Below are positions 50,683-59,107 of a DNA stretch of 64,000 bases, piece after piece (positions within the stretch are counted from its first letter, which is position 1; each line of letters starts with the position of its first letter). The translations under genes were made by a program, and so were the position numbers. This DNA is from Prevotella lacticifex (GTDB lineage Bacteria > Bacteroidota > Bacteroidia > Bacteroidales > Bacteroidaceae), in the NCBI RefSeq assembly GCF_019973375.1, contig NZ_BPTV01000002.1, positions 186,001 through 250,000 on the forward strand, in the 5' to 3' direction. Below the pieces are notes generated by a model. That model saw only the letters and a program-made list of their open reading frames with translations. It had not been told where the DNA came from and ran no database searches.

Positions 50683-51503
50683 GTTCCAAGGTTATTCCAA
50701 TCGTTGATAATGCCGTCCACCATGTTGCTTGCCTGATAGACGGAGGCCCAGCTCTCAGGGTCGATGGCAAAGAACACCTCGCCCCAGGTGCCGAACTGGC
50801 ACATCATCACCATCACGTCCATCTTATACTTCATCTCCAACAGTCGGGAGTAGATCTTATTGGCCAGTGTCAGACGGGTGTAGCGGTCCATGAAGTTGTA
50901 GCCGTCGCCCTGACCCATGTTGTAGCGTCCGCCGCCGTTGGGTATCTTCTGGCGGATGATGGGATTGTCGGGCAATTTTATCTTGCCGTTGTTCACCACG
51001 TCGATGAAGTCATGGATAAGTCCTTCAGTCTCAATGACAATGTCGGCGAGCTCGTTCAGGCAGAGGACGTAGTTCTTCACGGGGTTCGAGGCGATGTACT
51101 TCGTCACCGTGGGCACGGACGTGAGGATGTCGGCACTAAGAAGAAAAATTTCCTTGTAGTAGGCTGTCTCCTCGCCGAAGCCGCGGACATTGGTCATCGT
51201 CAGGTGGTAGAGTTCCTTGATGCCTTCCATGGTGGCGGTGTACTGCAAGATCTTTTTCTGCTTGTCGGAGATGGTGTCCAGACGCTCGTTATGCTTGTCC
51301 TCGATGGCTTTCTGTGCGGCGGCGTTGGCGGAGACCTGCGCGATGGTCTTGGTATCTATGACAAGGCGCCATCCGGCAAAGGCATGACTTGCACTGAAGA
51401 GCAGAAAGGCTGCGGTCAGAGCACAGCATTTCTTGTATCTTCTGTCTGTCTTGTTCTTTTGCCTTTTGAACGTCTTGCTCGTTTTCAGTCTGATTTGTCC
51501 CAT
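50679..51503 (-). CDS. TraI-like conjugation protein, unknown function
   Basis: The 274-aa protein has a long basic N-terminus, then a hydrophobic export signal (CCALTAAFLLFSASHAFA, about residues 27-44), and a helical periplasmic part with repeated coiled-coil-like segments (KAIEDKHNERLDTISDKQKK). It lies directly after traG (19-bp overlap), the place of traI in canonical operons; the naming is by position. The signal starts unusually far from the ATG, so the true start may be further downstream. Confidence 0.62.
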   Translation of the reverse strand: MGQIRLKTSKTFKRQKNKTDRRYKKCCALTAAFLLFSASHAFAGWRLVIDTKTIAQVSANAAAQKAIEDKHNERLDTISDKQKKILQYTATMEGIKELYHLTMTNVRGFGEETAYYKEIFLLSADILTSVPTVTKYIASNPVKNYVLCLNELADIVIETEGLIHDFIDVVNNGKIKLPDNPIIRQKIPNGGGRYNMGQGDGYNFMDRYTRLTLANKIYSRLLEMKYKMDVMVMMCQFGTWGEVFFAIDPESWASVYQASNMVDGIINDWNNLGT

Positions 51504-52880
51504 AGTGGCATGATTTTCTGTTGTTTGTTCACTTTGACCGCGAAGTCAAGGTACTTTTTGATTCCGAGTTTCTTGCGGTCTTCCTCGATTTTCGTGATGG
51601 CGGTCTGTATGTCACCGTAGTGGCGCTCATAGACTTTCAGGGCTTCTTTCTCGGCGCGCTCGGTGGTGTAGGCCCAGTAGCACTCGGGCGGTTCCTCCAC
51701 GCCATAGACGTCGGAGTACTGGCCACGGCAGATCCACACTTCCTTAAAGTAGCTGCGGCCGTCGTGGTTGTTGAGGGCGTTGACGGTGAAGATCTGCTGT
51801 TTCTGCACCTGCGTCAGTCCGAGGATAGCACTGATGGCATCGTAACGGTCCTTGAACTTGCTCTGGTCGAGGAGGATTTTCACGTCAGAGTTGTTGATGA
51901 TGGCTTCCTTGACGATGGGACTGTCGATGACATCGTTGAGCTCTTGGGTCACCACTCCGGCGATGCCGTGGAACTTTCTCACGGTCTTGTAGAGATACTT
52001 GATGTACTCTGCCATGGTAGGTGAGGAGATGGCTTTCCACGCTTCCTCGATGATGAGGGCCTTGCGGCCTTTCTTGATGCGCATCTTCTGAAGGAACACG
52101 TCCATGATGATGAGCACGACGATGGGGAACAGCACAGGGTCGTCCTTGATCTTGTCGATCTCGAAGACGATGAATTTCTCGTCAAAGAGACTGGCATCAA
52201 CGTCGTTGTTCAGCGTGTGCTCGAGCTCACCGCCTTTGTAGAACTGTTCTAAGATGGCTGCGAAGTTGTCGATGTCGAACGTGATGCTCTTCTCCCTCAT
52301 GATCTGGGGGATGCGCTCGATGGCAAACTCGTAGTAGCTGTTGAAGCTGAGGTTGTCGACGTGCATCTTTCTGCGCTGTTTCTCCATGCGGTCGATGCGC
52401 TGCTCGATGGTGACGAGGTAGTTGCCCTCGATGAGTTGCGGCATGAGGCGCATGAGCTGGCGGTTGGCGGCAACCTTCTCGCCGTCGGTTGCGGCCTTGT
52501 CGTTGATGAGGTCGTGGAGTTTGTTCACCTTCCGCTGGATTCGTGCGTAGGCTTCCTTTTCCTCAGCAGTATGTAGATGACCGTCATCGGCCATACGACT
52601 GCCATCAGCAGTATGGATAGGACCGTATTCAGTATCCTGTCCGCCAAAGGCAGATGGATCTTCGAATGTTTCGGAGGTGGGCATGTCTGTTTCATAGTCA
52701 TACTCTGTATGTTTGTATTTTTCTTCGAGTTCCTTGCTGTGCTTCTCGTAGGTGCCGTTCTTCTTGTCCTCAAGGAGCAGACGCTTGCGGAGGTGGTCGC
52801 GCTCTGCGTCGGTGAACTCCTTGAACGGGGTGAAGTACGACACGTAGTACTCGACTATGGTCTGGTTGATGATCATGTCC
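51485..52880 (-). pseudogene. traG: traG (VirB4-like ATPase), 3' part
   Basis: This is the C-terminal half of the conjugation ATPase that powers channel assembly. It has the Walker B region GRKALIIEEAWKAISSP and a late FKDRYDAISAILGLTQVQ, as in TraG/VirB4. It is separated from its 5' part by the ISL3-family element. An open frame starts at an ATG at 52894 inside the element's terminal repeat (MSDEPD), so a 469-residue C-terminal polypeptide could be made, but it lacks Walker A. Without the insertion the frame reads ...KIED-MIINQT. Confidence 0.9.
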
Positions 52881-54198
52881 GGTTCATCCGACATTTCGAG
52901 TGATACTATGATATAATAAAAAAGGAAACCACCGTTTATTGTATATTTAAATCATCACAAATAAGTATACAATGATAAACAGCAGTTTCCTATATCATGG
53001 ATTTGGCCTTTACAACCATATCTGCACGAGAGTCAGCTACAAAGGTAATACAATTATTTTTAATGTGGAGTCAAAGGAACGATTAAAATGTTGCCCGAAG
53101 TGTGGATGCCGTCACCTTGTCAAGAACGGTTTCCGTTACCGTGACTTTATAGGGCTTCCCATAGGAGGCAAGAAGACCATATTCCGTATGAAGGTTCAGC
53201 GCTACAAGTGCAAGGACGAGGACTGTGATTATGACCAGCAGGAGCCAATAACGTTTACAACGGGCAGCCAAACCTACACACACCGCTTTGCCACATATGT
53301 AGTCTGCCTGCTGAAGTCAATGACAATCCGTGCGGTATCAGACTTGCTAATGGTAGGTTGGGACACCATAAAGGACATACACATGCGATTTTTGGAGAGG
53401 CGCTACCTGCCAATTTCCCTCAAGGGCGTAAAGAACATCGGCATAGACGAGTTCGCCGTCAAGAAGGGGCACGTATACAAGACCATTGTCGTTGACCTCG
53501 ATACCGGCAGGATAATCTATGTGGCCAACGGCAAGGATGCCGCCTGCCTTGACAAGTTCTGGAAGATGGTCAAGAGGCAACATGTGACCATAGAGCATGT
53601 GGCTACCGATCTTTCAGGTGCGTTCATTAAGGCTGTCAGTGAAAATTGTCCTGACGCACAGCATATCTTCGACCATTTCCATGTTCAGAAGCTTATGAAC
53701 GAGAAAGTTGACGATACAAGACGTACTGTCTGCCGGACGGAAAAGGACGTAAACAAGCGTAAGGTAATAATGGGGGTGAGACTGTTACTGTTGAAAAATG
53801 GCAAGGACGTTATGGACAAGTATTACAAAACCAGGCTTGACAATGCCCTTGCCATGAACGAACCTCTATCGAAAGCATACTATTTGAAGGAAGGGCTGAG
53901 GGAAATATGGATGCAGATAAGCAAGAAAGCTGCTGAGGCAGTGCTTGAAGACTGGTGCAGACAGGCAAGGGAGAGCAAAGTACCGCAAATGATACAAATG
54001 GCAAATACCGTTAGGGGATTCAGAACGGGAATACTCGCCTGGTATGACTGCCATATCTCAACTGCTAAAGTAGAGGGTACGAACAACAAAATCAAAGTAT
54101 TGAAAAGAACTGCATATGGATTCAGAGATGACAAATATTTTGATTTGAGGCTATATGCACTTCATGATTGCCGTATCACTCGAAATGTCGGATGAACC
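52881..54198 (+). mobile_element. Complete ISL3-family insertion sequence (1318 bp)
   Basis: The ends are perfect inverted repeats of at least 25 bp (outer GGTTCATCCGACATTTC), and an 8-bp duplication TCATGTCC lies at 52873-52880 and 54199-54206, the size expected for ISL3. It interrupts traG. It carries a single intact transposase. Confidence 0.95.
52972..54195 (+). CDS. ISL3-family transposase
   Basis: The 407-aa protein has an N-terminal zinc-finger-like region (CCPKCGCRHLVKNG, then CKDEDCDY), a helix-turn-helix, and the ISL3 DDE domain with NIGIDEFAVKKGHVY (first Asp), ATDLSGAFIKAVSENCPDA (second Asp), IFDHFHVQKLMNEKVD and a late AKVEGTNNKIKVLKRTAYG (Glu). The length is typical. The stop codon falls within the right terminal repeat. 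No frameshift. Confidence 0.93.
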   Translation: MINSSFLYHGFGLYNHICTRVSYKGNTIIFNVESKERLKCCPKCGCRHLVKNGFRYRDFIGLPIGGKKTIFRMKVQRYKCKDEDCDYDQQEPITFTTGSQTYTHRFATYVVCLLKSMTIRAVSDLLMVGWDTIKDIHMRFLERRYLPISLKGVKNIGIDEFAVKKGHVYKTIVVDLDTGRIIYVANGKDAACLDKFWKMVKRQHVTIEHVATDLSGAFIKAVSENCPDAQHIFDHFHVQKLMNEKVDDTRRTVCRTEKDVNKRKVIMGVRLLLLKNGKDVMDKYYKTRLDNALAMNEPLSKAYYLKEGLREIWMQISKKAAEAVLEDWCRQARESKVPQMIQMANTVRGFRTGILAWYDCHISTAKVEGTNNKIKVLKRTAYGFRDDKYFDLRLYALHDCRITRNVG

Positions 54199-54488
54199 TC
54201 ATGTCCTCTATCTTCGTGGGAGCCTCGCTGCCCTTAAAGATGAGGAATATGAGCGACTTGAGGAAGTTCTTCTTCTCTCCGAAGTTCTGGGCGTACTCGG
54301 TGTCCGTAATCTTGAACGGGTTCATCGAGATGGGCTTCTCCTTAGAGTAAGAGATGTAAGTACCTTTGAAATATCGACATATACCCTCGTAGCTGTCGCC
54401 GGTATCTACCATCACAACGTCGGTATTCTGCTCCAGGAGCTGTCGCACGACGCTGTTCATGTGGAAGTGTTTTCGGGTTTCGTAAATA
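54199..54488 (-). pseudogene. traG: traG (VirB4-like ATPase), internal 5' fragment
   Basis: The minus-strand frame encodes HFHMNSVVRQLLEQNTDVV, VDTGDSYEGICRYF and KPISMNPFKITD, the segment that directly follows Walker A in VirB4-like TraG. The expected GxGKS part and everything upstream are absent: at about 54488 the sequence changes to unrelated DNA. The transfer operon was therefore broken inside traG before or apart from the ISL3 insertion. Confidence 0.85.
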
Positions 54489-55003
54489 ACTGTAATACAG
54501 ATAGAAACATAACGCTTCCAAAATTGAACGGTACAAAAAAGTGCAATAGCGAAAATTGGGAAATTGAAGAGTTTTGCAGAGCAAAACCAGCCTTCAAGAG
54601 TGGACAAGATTTAATAATTTGTTAAGATTATTTAACCTTTAATTTTGAGGCAATTTTGCCGTTTGCCAAGTCTGGCTGACTACAGTTGCTCATTTTGGGG
54701 CTTAGACGATAACTCGAAAATCGACTAAAACCAGAGTTCTTGTACCGTCATTGTATCTCGGATGCACTAAGTAACTGTGTGACAAGGTCGGTTAATGATT
54801 CAAAGTCAACTTAGGACACGGAATTTTGATTTTCAATCGTGCCCATGTTTTTGTGCCGCCAGGCAGATAATCTTTGGTACGAGTTGATTCAAAAAGGTAG
54901 GGAAAAGAAAGGATGAGGTAACACTTTGAGGCAAAAAGGGGATTTCTTAGGCAGATTTTATTCTTTTTCTTCAAAAAAGTTTGGCTATTTCAAATTAAAG
55001 CAG
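54489..55003. other. No clear gene; junction between decayed transfer operon and flanking genes
   Basis: I see no supported gene in this 515-bp stretch. Short open frames on both strands have poor protein-like composition. It includes the breakpoint of the transfer operon and an AT-rich region leading to the abi promoter. No tRNA or obvious attachment site is recognised. Confidence 0.5.
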
Positions 55004-55011
55004 TACCTTTG
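54980..55011 (+). promoter_or_regulatory. Promoter of the Abi_2 gene
   Basis: TTTG (54980-54983), 20 bp, TACCTTTG (55004-55011): a full match to the Bacteroidota promoter. The start site would be near 55019, about 58 bp before the chosen ATG. Confidence 0.8.
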
Positions 55012-55076
55012 CACCACCAGAACCCGCCAAGCCTCTCAACGATGCTCAAATGTGCGGGTCGTTTTATTTTTATACA

Positions 55077-55979
55077 ATGAGCAACAGAATCCCATTCCAG
55101 AAGCCGTACACTAGTGCGCACGACCTTGTCTGTCTCTTGCAGTCAAGAGGATTGACAGTTACAGATACTGCCAAGGCTGAGAGTTATCTCGAATATATTG
55201 GCTATTACCGTCTGTCAGCCTATATGTATCCTTTGCTACAGATGCCGAAGGAGCAACATCGCTATAAACCGAGTGCAACGTTTAGCCAAGTGATGATGCT
55301 CTATCGTTTCGACAAGAAACTTCGACTGCTTATCTTCAATGAGATAGAAAAGATTGAGGTTGCAGTGCGAAGCGCAATCGTCAATATCGGCAGTGCCATG
55401 ACGGGCAATCCGTTCTGGATGACTGATTGCAGCAATTTCATTGATGCAGGGAAGTTCCGCCGTACAATGGACTTGATTGATGCCGAGCTTCATCGCTCAC
55501 GCGAAGATTTCATTGTTCATTTCAAACAGACCTATTCTGATGCGTACCCTCCAGCCTGGATATTGGCAGAAGTGCTTCCCTTCGGAGTTATCACCAATAT
55601 CTTCAGCAACATCAAGGTCGCCCGAATCAAGAAAAGCATTGCTCGGAGATTTGGTTTGCAGGTAGCACCTTTTGAGTCGTGGCTTACCATTGTTACTCTA
55701 ACCCGCAACTCATGTTGCCATCATGCCCGTGTGTGGAACAAGCAAAACACCATACGTCCAATGCTTCCAAATCGAATGGCTGGCAGCTGGATAACTCTGT
55801 CCACTGATACACTCCGCATCTACTTTGACCTTTGCATTATCAAGTATTTCCTAAACATCATTTCGCCAAACAACGATATGAAGGCCAAGATTGATGTGCT
55901 GCTGTCCGCTTTTCCATCCATTGACACTAATGCAATGGGCTTTCCGCGTGGTTGGGAGAATGAGCCGCTATGGAATTAG
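55077..55979 (+). CDS. Abi_2 (AbiD/AbiF-like) abortive-infection protein
   Basis: This 300-aa protein (from the ATG at 55077, MSNRIPFQKPYTSAHDL) matches the Abi_2 family: AESYLEYIGYYRLSAYMYPL near the N-terminus, LYRFDKKLRLLIFNEIEKIEVAVRS in the middle, and TRNSCCHHARVWNK toward the C-terminus. The last contains an R-x5-H pair like HEPN ribonucleases. Relatives abort phage infection in lactococci and related systems. An ATG 27 bp upstream is less likely because conservation begins at MSNR. It stands alone with its own promoter, outside the transfer operon. Confidence 0.87.
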   Translation: MSNRIPFQKPYTSAHDLVCLLQSRGLTVTDTAKAESYLEYIGYYRLSAYMYPLLQMPKEQHRYKPSATFSQVMMLYRFDKKLRLLIFNEIEKIEVAVRSAIVNIGSAMTGNPFWMTDCSNFIDAGKFRRTMDLIDAELHRSREDFIVHFKQTYSDAYPPAWILAEVLPFGVITNIFSNIKVARIKKSIARRFGLQVAPFESWLTIVTLTRNSCCHHARVWNKQNTIRPMLPNRMAGSWITLSTDTLRIYFDLCIIKYFLNIISPNNDMKAKIDVLLSAFPSIDTNAMGFPRGWENEPLWN

Positions 55980-56013
55980 TCTTTGTAGTATAAATCTGGA
56001 TGTGCTGAAAGCA

Positions 56014-57558
56014 ATGGCAAGATATAGAAGATACATATATATAATAGGTATAGCAGTGCTGGCCATTATGGGCTGCACAGGCGATAACAATGACAGTAAG
56101 AAATATGCCCGGCAACCTAAAGATACCGTCCACACCGCAGAGAAGGCGATGGCTGTTTTCGAATACGACCCTGTGCGGGCGCTGGAGATTGTGGACTCAG
56201 CGGTCATCGTGGGAAACCTGCCCGACTGGTGGGCAGACTTCTACAGGGCGCGAATCTACAGCAGTACGCAGGTACCGGAACTGCTCGATTCGATGCTTCA
56301 TGGGGTCAAAGGGGCGGCGGGCGACACGGCACGCGTCATTGCCGAGCGACTGCTCTGTCACGACTCCATCAAGGTAAGTCTGGCCCGTCAGCAAGACGTG
56401 CTGGAAGTTCTGGCCTATACCGCCCGCCAGCAGAATGACACGTTGGGCTGGCTGCAGCGTTCGCGCGAGTTGGTGGAGGTGTGCCACGGACAGGGGGCCG
56501 AGACCGAGGCTCTGCGCAACGAGGCAGAGGTGGGTGCCGCTCTCTGCTTTCTGGGAAAGGAGACCGAGGGCATGGCGCGGATTGACAGTGTGATAGCCCT
56601 ACTGGACGTGAAGAAGTTCAACGAGCTCGATGCCATGCTCATTGTGCTGAAGCGCAAGGTGATGGTGCTGGCCGAGAGGGGGCATTATGCCGAGATGTTG
56701 CCGCCGGCCTGCCAGATGCTGGAGCGACTCAGCGACTACGAGCAGCACTCCGACCGCTATCACGACAGCAGCTACCGTGAGCCTAAGGACTCCACCGACA
56801 GGCAGGACTATATTGAGTTCTACCGCTCGAAGGCGCAGAAGTATATCGCCGCTGCCTACGCCGCCATCAGCGAGAGCGGCAGCATGGAAGAGTTCTTCCG
56901 CCAGTTGGAGGCCATCGTGCGCGACGCTGCTGCCCGCGAGCACCGCGCCCGCTACCAGGCCATAGAACAGCAGTGTGAGACGGAGCGGCAGCGGGCAGAG
57001 GCGCGTCGCAACGCATTGATAGCATGGAGCACGGGCATCATCAGTCTGCTGGCCATTTGCTTAGCCCTGTTCGCCCTCTACAAGCACCGTGAGACGCGGC
57101 GCAAGAACCGTGCGCTGGTGCGGCAGATTGACGAGGCGATGGCGTATAAAGAAAGGTATGAGGCTCTTTTATCGCCTCAGATTCTGGACACACCAAAGGG
57201 TGGAAACGCAGAAGATACTACTGACACCGACCTCTTCGCCCAGATTCACGACACCATCGTCCGCGAGCAGCTTTACCTCAACCCCACCTGCGACCGCCAG
57301 ATGCTCATCGACCGTTTCGGGCTTTCGAAGGAGCGCATTGGTGCCGCCTTTGTCAAGGGCAGCAGCCATCCATCGCTGTCGGCCTATATCAACGACCTGC
57401 GGTTGGAACATGCCTACAAGTTGCTGCTTGACCAACCTGGTCTTGACCTTGGGCAGGTGGCGCAGCAGAGTGGTTTCAGCAGCCGGAAGTATTTTGGCGA
57501 CCGCTTCAAGTCGCGCTACGGCATGACTCCTTCCGAGTTCAGGGCTGCCCGGCAATGA
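56014..57558 (+). CDS. Membrane-anchored AraC-family regulator with periplasmic repeats
   Basis: This protein of about 514 residues runs from the ATG at 56014 (MARYRRYIYIIGIAVLAIMGC); a longer open frame upstream overlaps the abi gene and is unlikely. The N-terminus has a signal or lipobox-like IMGC. Residues 30-330 are helical TPR-like and probably periplasmic; a membrane helix follows (IAWSTGIISLLAICLALFAL), then a cytoplasmic AraC DNA-binding domain (FGLSKERIGAAFVKGSSHPS, YINDLRLEHAYKLL, VAQQSGFSSRKYFGDRFKSR). It likely senses an envelope signal. Four phased repeats lie just after its stop, before the fimbrillin operon. Confidence 0.85.
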   Translation: MARYRRYIYIIGIAVLAIMGCTGDNNDSKKYARQPKDTVHTAEKAMAVFEYDPVRALEIVDSAVIVGNLPDWWADFYRARIYSSTQVPELLDSMLHGVKGAAGDTARVIAERLLCHDSIKVSLARQQDVLEVLAYTARQQNDTLGWLQRSRELVEVCHGQGAETEALRNEAEVGAALCFLGKETEGMARIDSVIALLDVKKFNELDAMLIVLKRKVMVLAERGHYAEMLPPACQMLERLSDYEQHSDRYHDSSYREPKDSTDRQDYIEFYRSKAQKYIAAAYAAISESGSMEEFFRQLEAIVRDAAAREHRARYQAIEQQCETERQRAEARRNALIAWSTGIISLLAICLALFALYKHRETRRKNRALVRQIDEAMAYKERYEALLSPQILDTPKGGNAEDTTDTDLFAQIHDTIVREQLYLNPTCDRQMLIDRFGLSKERIGAAFVKGSSHPSLSAYINDLRLEHAYKLLLDQPGLDLGQVAQQSGFSSRKYFGDRFKSRYGMTPSEFRAARQ

Positions 57559-57579
57559 TGGTCTGACAGCAAGTCATTA

Positions 57580-57659
57580 TATGCCAGAAATTGTCTTCGG
57601 ACGTCAGAAATGGTCTTTCTGACGTCCGAATTTGTCTGAAACCACGTCCGAATCTGTCT
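57580..57659 (+). promoter_or_regulatory. Four phased direct repeats, probable AraC-type operator
   Basis: Units resembling (G/C)ACGTC(A/C)GAAnnnGTCT start near 57580, 57600, 57621 and 57643, that is every 20-22 bp, so they face the same side of the helix. The array ends 6 bp before the -33 TTG of the promoter at 57666-57696 and starts 22 bp after the AraC-type gene. The layout suits activation of the following surface-protein operon by that regulator. Confidence 0.65.
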
Positions 57660-57665
57660 GTGCCC

Positions 57666-57696
57666 TTGCGGGCGCAGGCATTTTTGTGTACCTTAC
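57666..57696 (+). promoter_or_regulatory. Promoter of the fimbrillin operon
   Basis: TTG (57666-57668), 20 bp, TACCTTAC (57689-57696): a Bacteroidota promoter with an imperfect -7 box, as expected for an activator-dependent promoter. The ATG of the first small gene is at 57727. Confidence 0.6.
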
Positions 57697-57726
57697 GCGC
57701 CGTAATAACAACAAAAAGGTACGCTT

Positions 57727-57930
57727 ATGCACACATCAACACTCATCCTTCTGCTCACGGGCATCATCGCGATGCTCGTCGCGCTCGTCGGTTTCCTTTG
57801 CTGGCGCATGGCCCGTAAGAACGACGAACTGCGCCACAAGAACAACGTCATCGTCAGCGAGGTGGAGCGCAACCAGCGCCTCATCGACCGTGCCGTCAGC
57901 CTCGGCCTCAATCGTGCCGCCCTGCTGTAA
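57727..57930 (+). CDS. Small single-pass membrane protein
   Basis: The 67-aa protein has one hydrophobic helix (LILLLTGIIAMLVALVGFLCW, residues 6-26) and a short charged cytoplasmic or periplasmic tail of coiled-coil type (ARKNDELRHKNNVIVSEVE). It follows the promoter directly and precedes the fimbrillin genes. Function unknown; it may help regulate or assemble the surface proteins. Confidence 0.65.
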   Translation: MHTSTLILLLTGIIAMLVALVGFLCWRMARKNDELRHKNNVIVSEVERNQRLIDRAVSLGLNRAALL

Positions 57931-57970
57931 CCGAGGGAATAAGACAGAAAATCTTTAACATATAAACACC

Positions 57971-58126
57971 ATGATGAAAAGAAAATACAACAGACCAACG
58001 ATGAGAGTTGTCACCTTGCAGCAGCAACAGCATTTGCTCAGTGGCAGCAGTGGGATAAACGGAGAGATTTCCGGGTATCAGAAGTCGAGTGGCGGCTTTA
58101 GTCAAGATGATGACTTAACAGAATAA
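57971..58126 (+). CDS. Small Prevotella-type peptide before fimbrillin gene
   Basis: The 51-aa peptide (MMKRKYNRPTMRVVTLQQQQ, then HLLSGSSGINGEISG) is basic at the N-terminus and acidic at the end (SQDDDLTE). Similar short peptides with the RPTMRVV pattern are common in Prevotella surface-protein loci. It lies 40 bp after the membrane protein gene and 27 bp before the fimbrillin gene, so it is cotranscribed. No function is known. Confidence 0.65.
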   Translation: MMKRKYNRPTMRVVTLQQQQHLLSGSSGINGEISGYQKSSGGFSQDDDLTE

Positions 58127-58153
58127 TAACTATAACGAATACGACAACGCAAT

Positions 58154-59095
58154 ATGAACAAGAGGAAACTATTTCAATGGGCTGTGCTCGGCTACATGAT
58201 GCTGACTGGGATGACGGCTTGCTCGAGCGACGATGATACTACGGACATACCCGACGACGGTGTGAAGGTGCGCCGCATTACCATTACCCAAACCGACGAT
58301 GCGGCAGCGCGGCAGATGCTAACCCGATCCACGCTTGTTGAAAGTGATGGTCTTACCGCCTCATGGACAGCAGGCGACGGACTGACGTACTGCAACTTGA
58401 GTAGAACGAACCCTATGAATTATGAGATATACACTGGCCCACTAACCGCTGCCTCCACCGCCTCCACCTCGCAGTTCACTGGCAACGTGACGTGTAATGC
58501 CGGCGACTACCTCGCTGTGGTCTATCCCGCCGCGACTTTTGTGACGAACGAGAGCTACACCATTTCGCTCTCTGGGCAGGACGGCACATTAGGGACTCTG
58601 GCTACGAACTACCACTACGTTTATGGCAAAGCCTACGTCACATCTGTCACCGACAACACAGCCAATGCCACGATGGAGAAGATGAAGAGCCTGCTCACGG
58701 TGTGCAAGTTCTCGTTCGTCGATAAGACCACTGGTGCTGCCATTCCCATCAAGACGCTCGCCATCAGTTATGGTGGCAGCGGCTCTGATGCCCGCACTTA
58801 TCCGCAGACGGCCACGGTGACGCTAAACAGCAACGGCATCTTGGAGCAGTCAGCAGTCCACGCTGCGGGAACAGCATCCACTTCTTCCCTTCTTGTGGAC
58901 TGTTCCGTGGCTTTCTCCCTTCCTTCGGAGGGGTTGGGGGAGGTTTTTGTCGCCCTACTGCCAACCAGCGGCCAACGCACCTTCAACTTCACCGTCGCCA
59001 ACAGTAGCGGCACCTATACTGGCACCGCCAAGGCTACGCTCGTCGAGGGCGAATACATCGTGGCCACGGGCCTGAAGCTAACCAAGAATAACTAA
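58154..59095 (+). CDS. Fimbrillin-family lipoprotein
   Basis: The 313-aa protein has a lipoprotein signal (MLTGMTAC with the lipidated Cys at residue 23), then a serine/aspartate-rich linker and two beta-rich domains of the fimbrillin/Mfa type (FTGNVTCNAGDYLAVVYPA, later GTYTGTAKATLVEGEYIVA). Fimbrillins are exported as lipoproteins and polymerise by strand exchange after protease cleavage. It is followed after 12 bp by the giant LamG protein. Adhesion is the likely role. Confidence 0.82.
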   Translation: MNKRKLFQWAVLGYMMLTGMTACSSDDDTTDIPDDGVKVRRITITQTDDAAARQMLTRSTLVESDGLTASWTAGDGLTYCNLSRTNPMNYEIYTGPLTAASTASTSQFTGNVTCNAGDYLAVVYPAATFVTNESYTISLSGQDGTLGTLATNYHYVYGKAYVTSVTDNTANATMEKMKSLLTVCKFSFVDKTTGAAIPIKTLAISYGGSGSDARTYPQTATVTLNSNGILEQSAVHAAGTASTSSLLVDCSVAFSLPSEGLGEVFVALLPTSGQRTFNFTVANSSGTYTGTAKATLVEGEYIVATGLKLTKNN

Positions 59096-59107
59096 AAGAC
59101 CAACAAT

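Noticed and set aside
54792..54974. 60-residue open frame in the gap before the abi gene
   Set aside because: No promoter, no homology pattern and a composition typical of random AT-rich DNA.
57580..57659. Repeats near 57.6 kb as a CRISPR array
   Set aside because: Units are about 17 bp with 4-5 bp gaps and no unique spacers; operator sites fit better.
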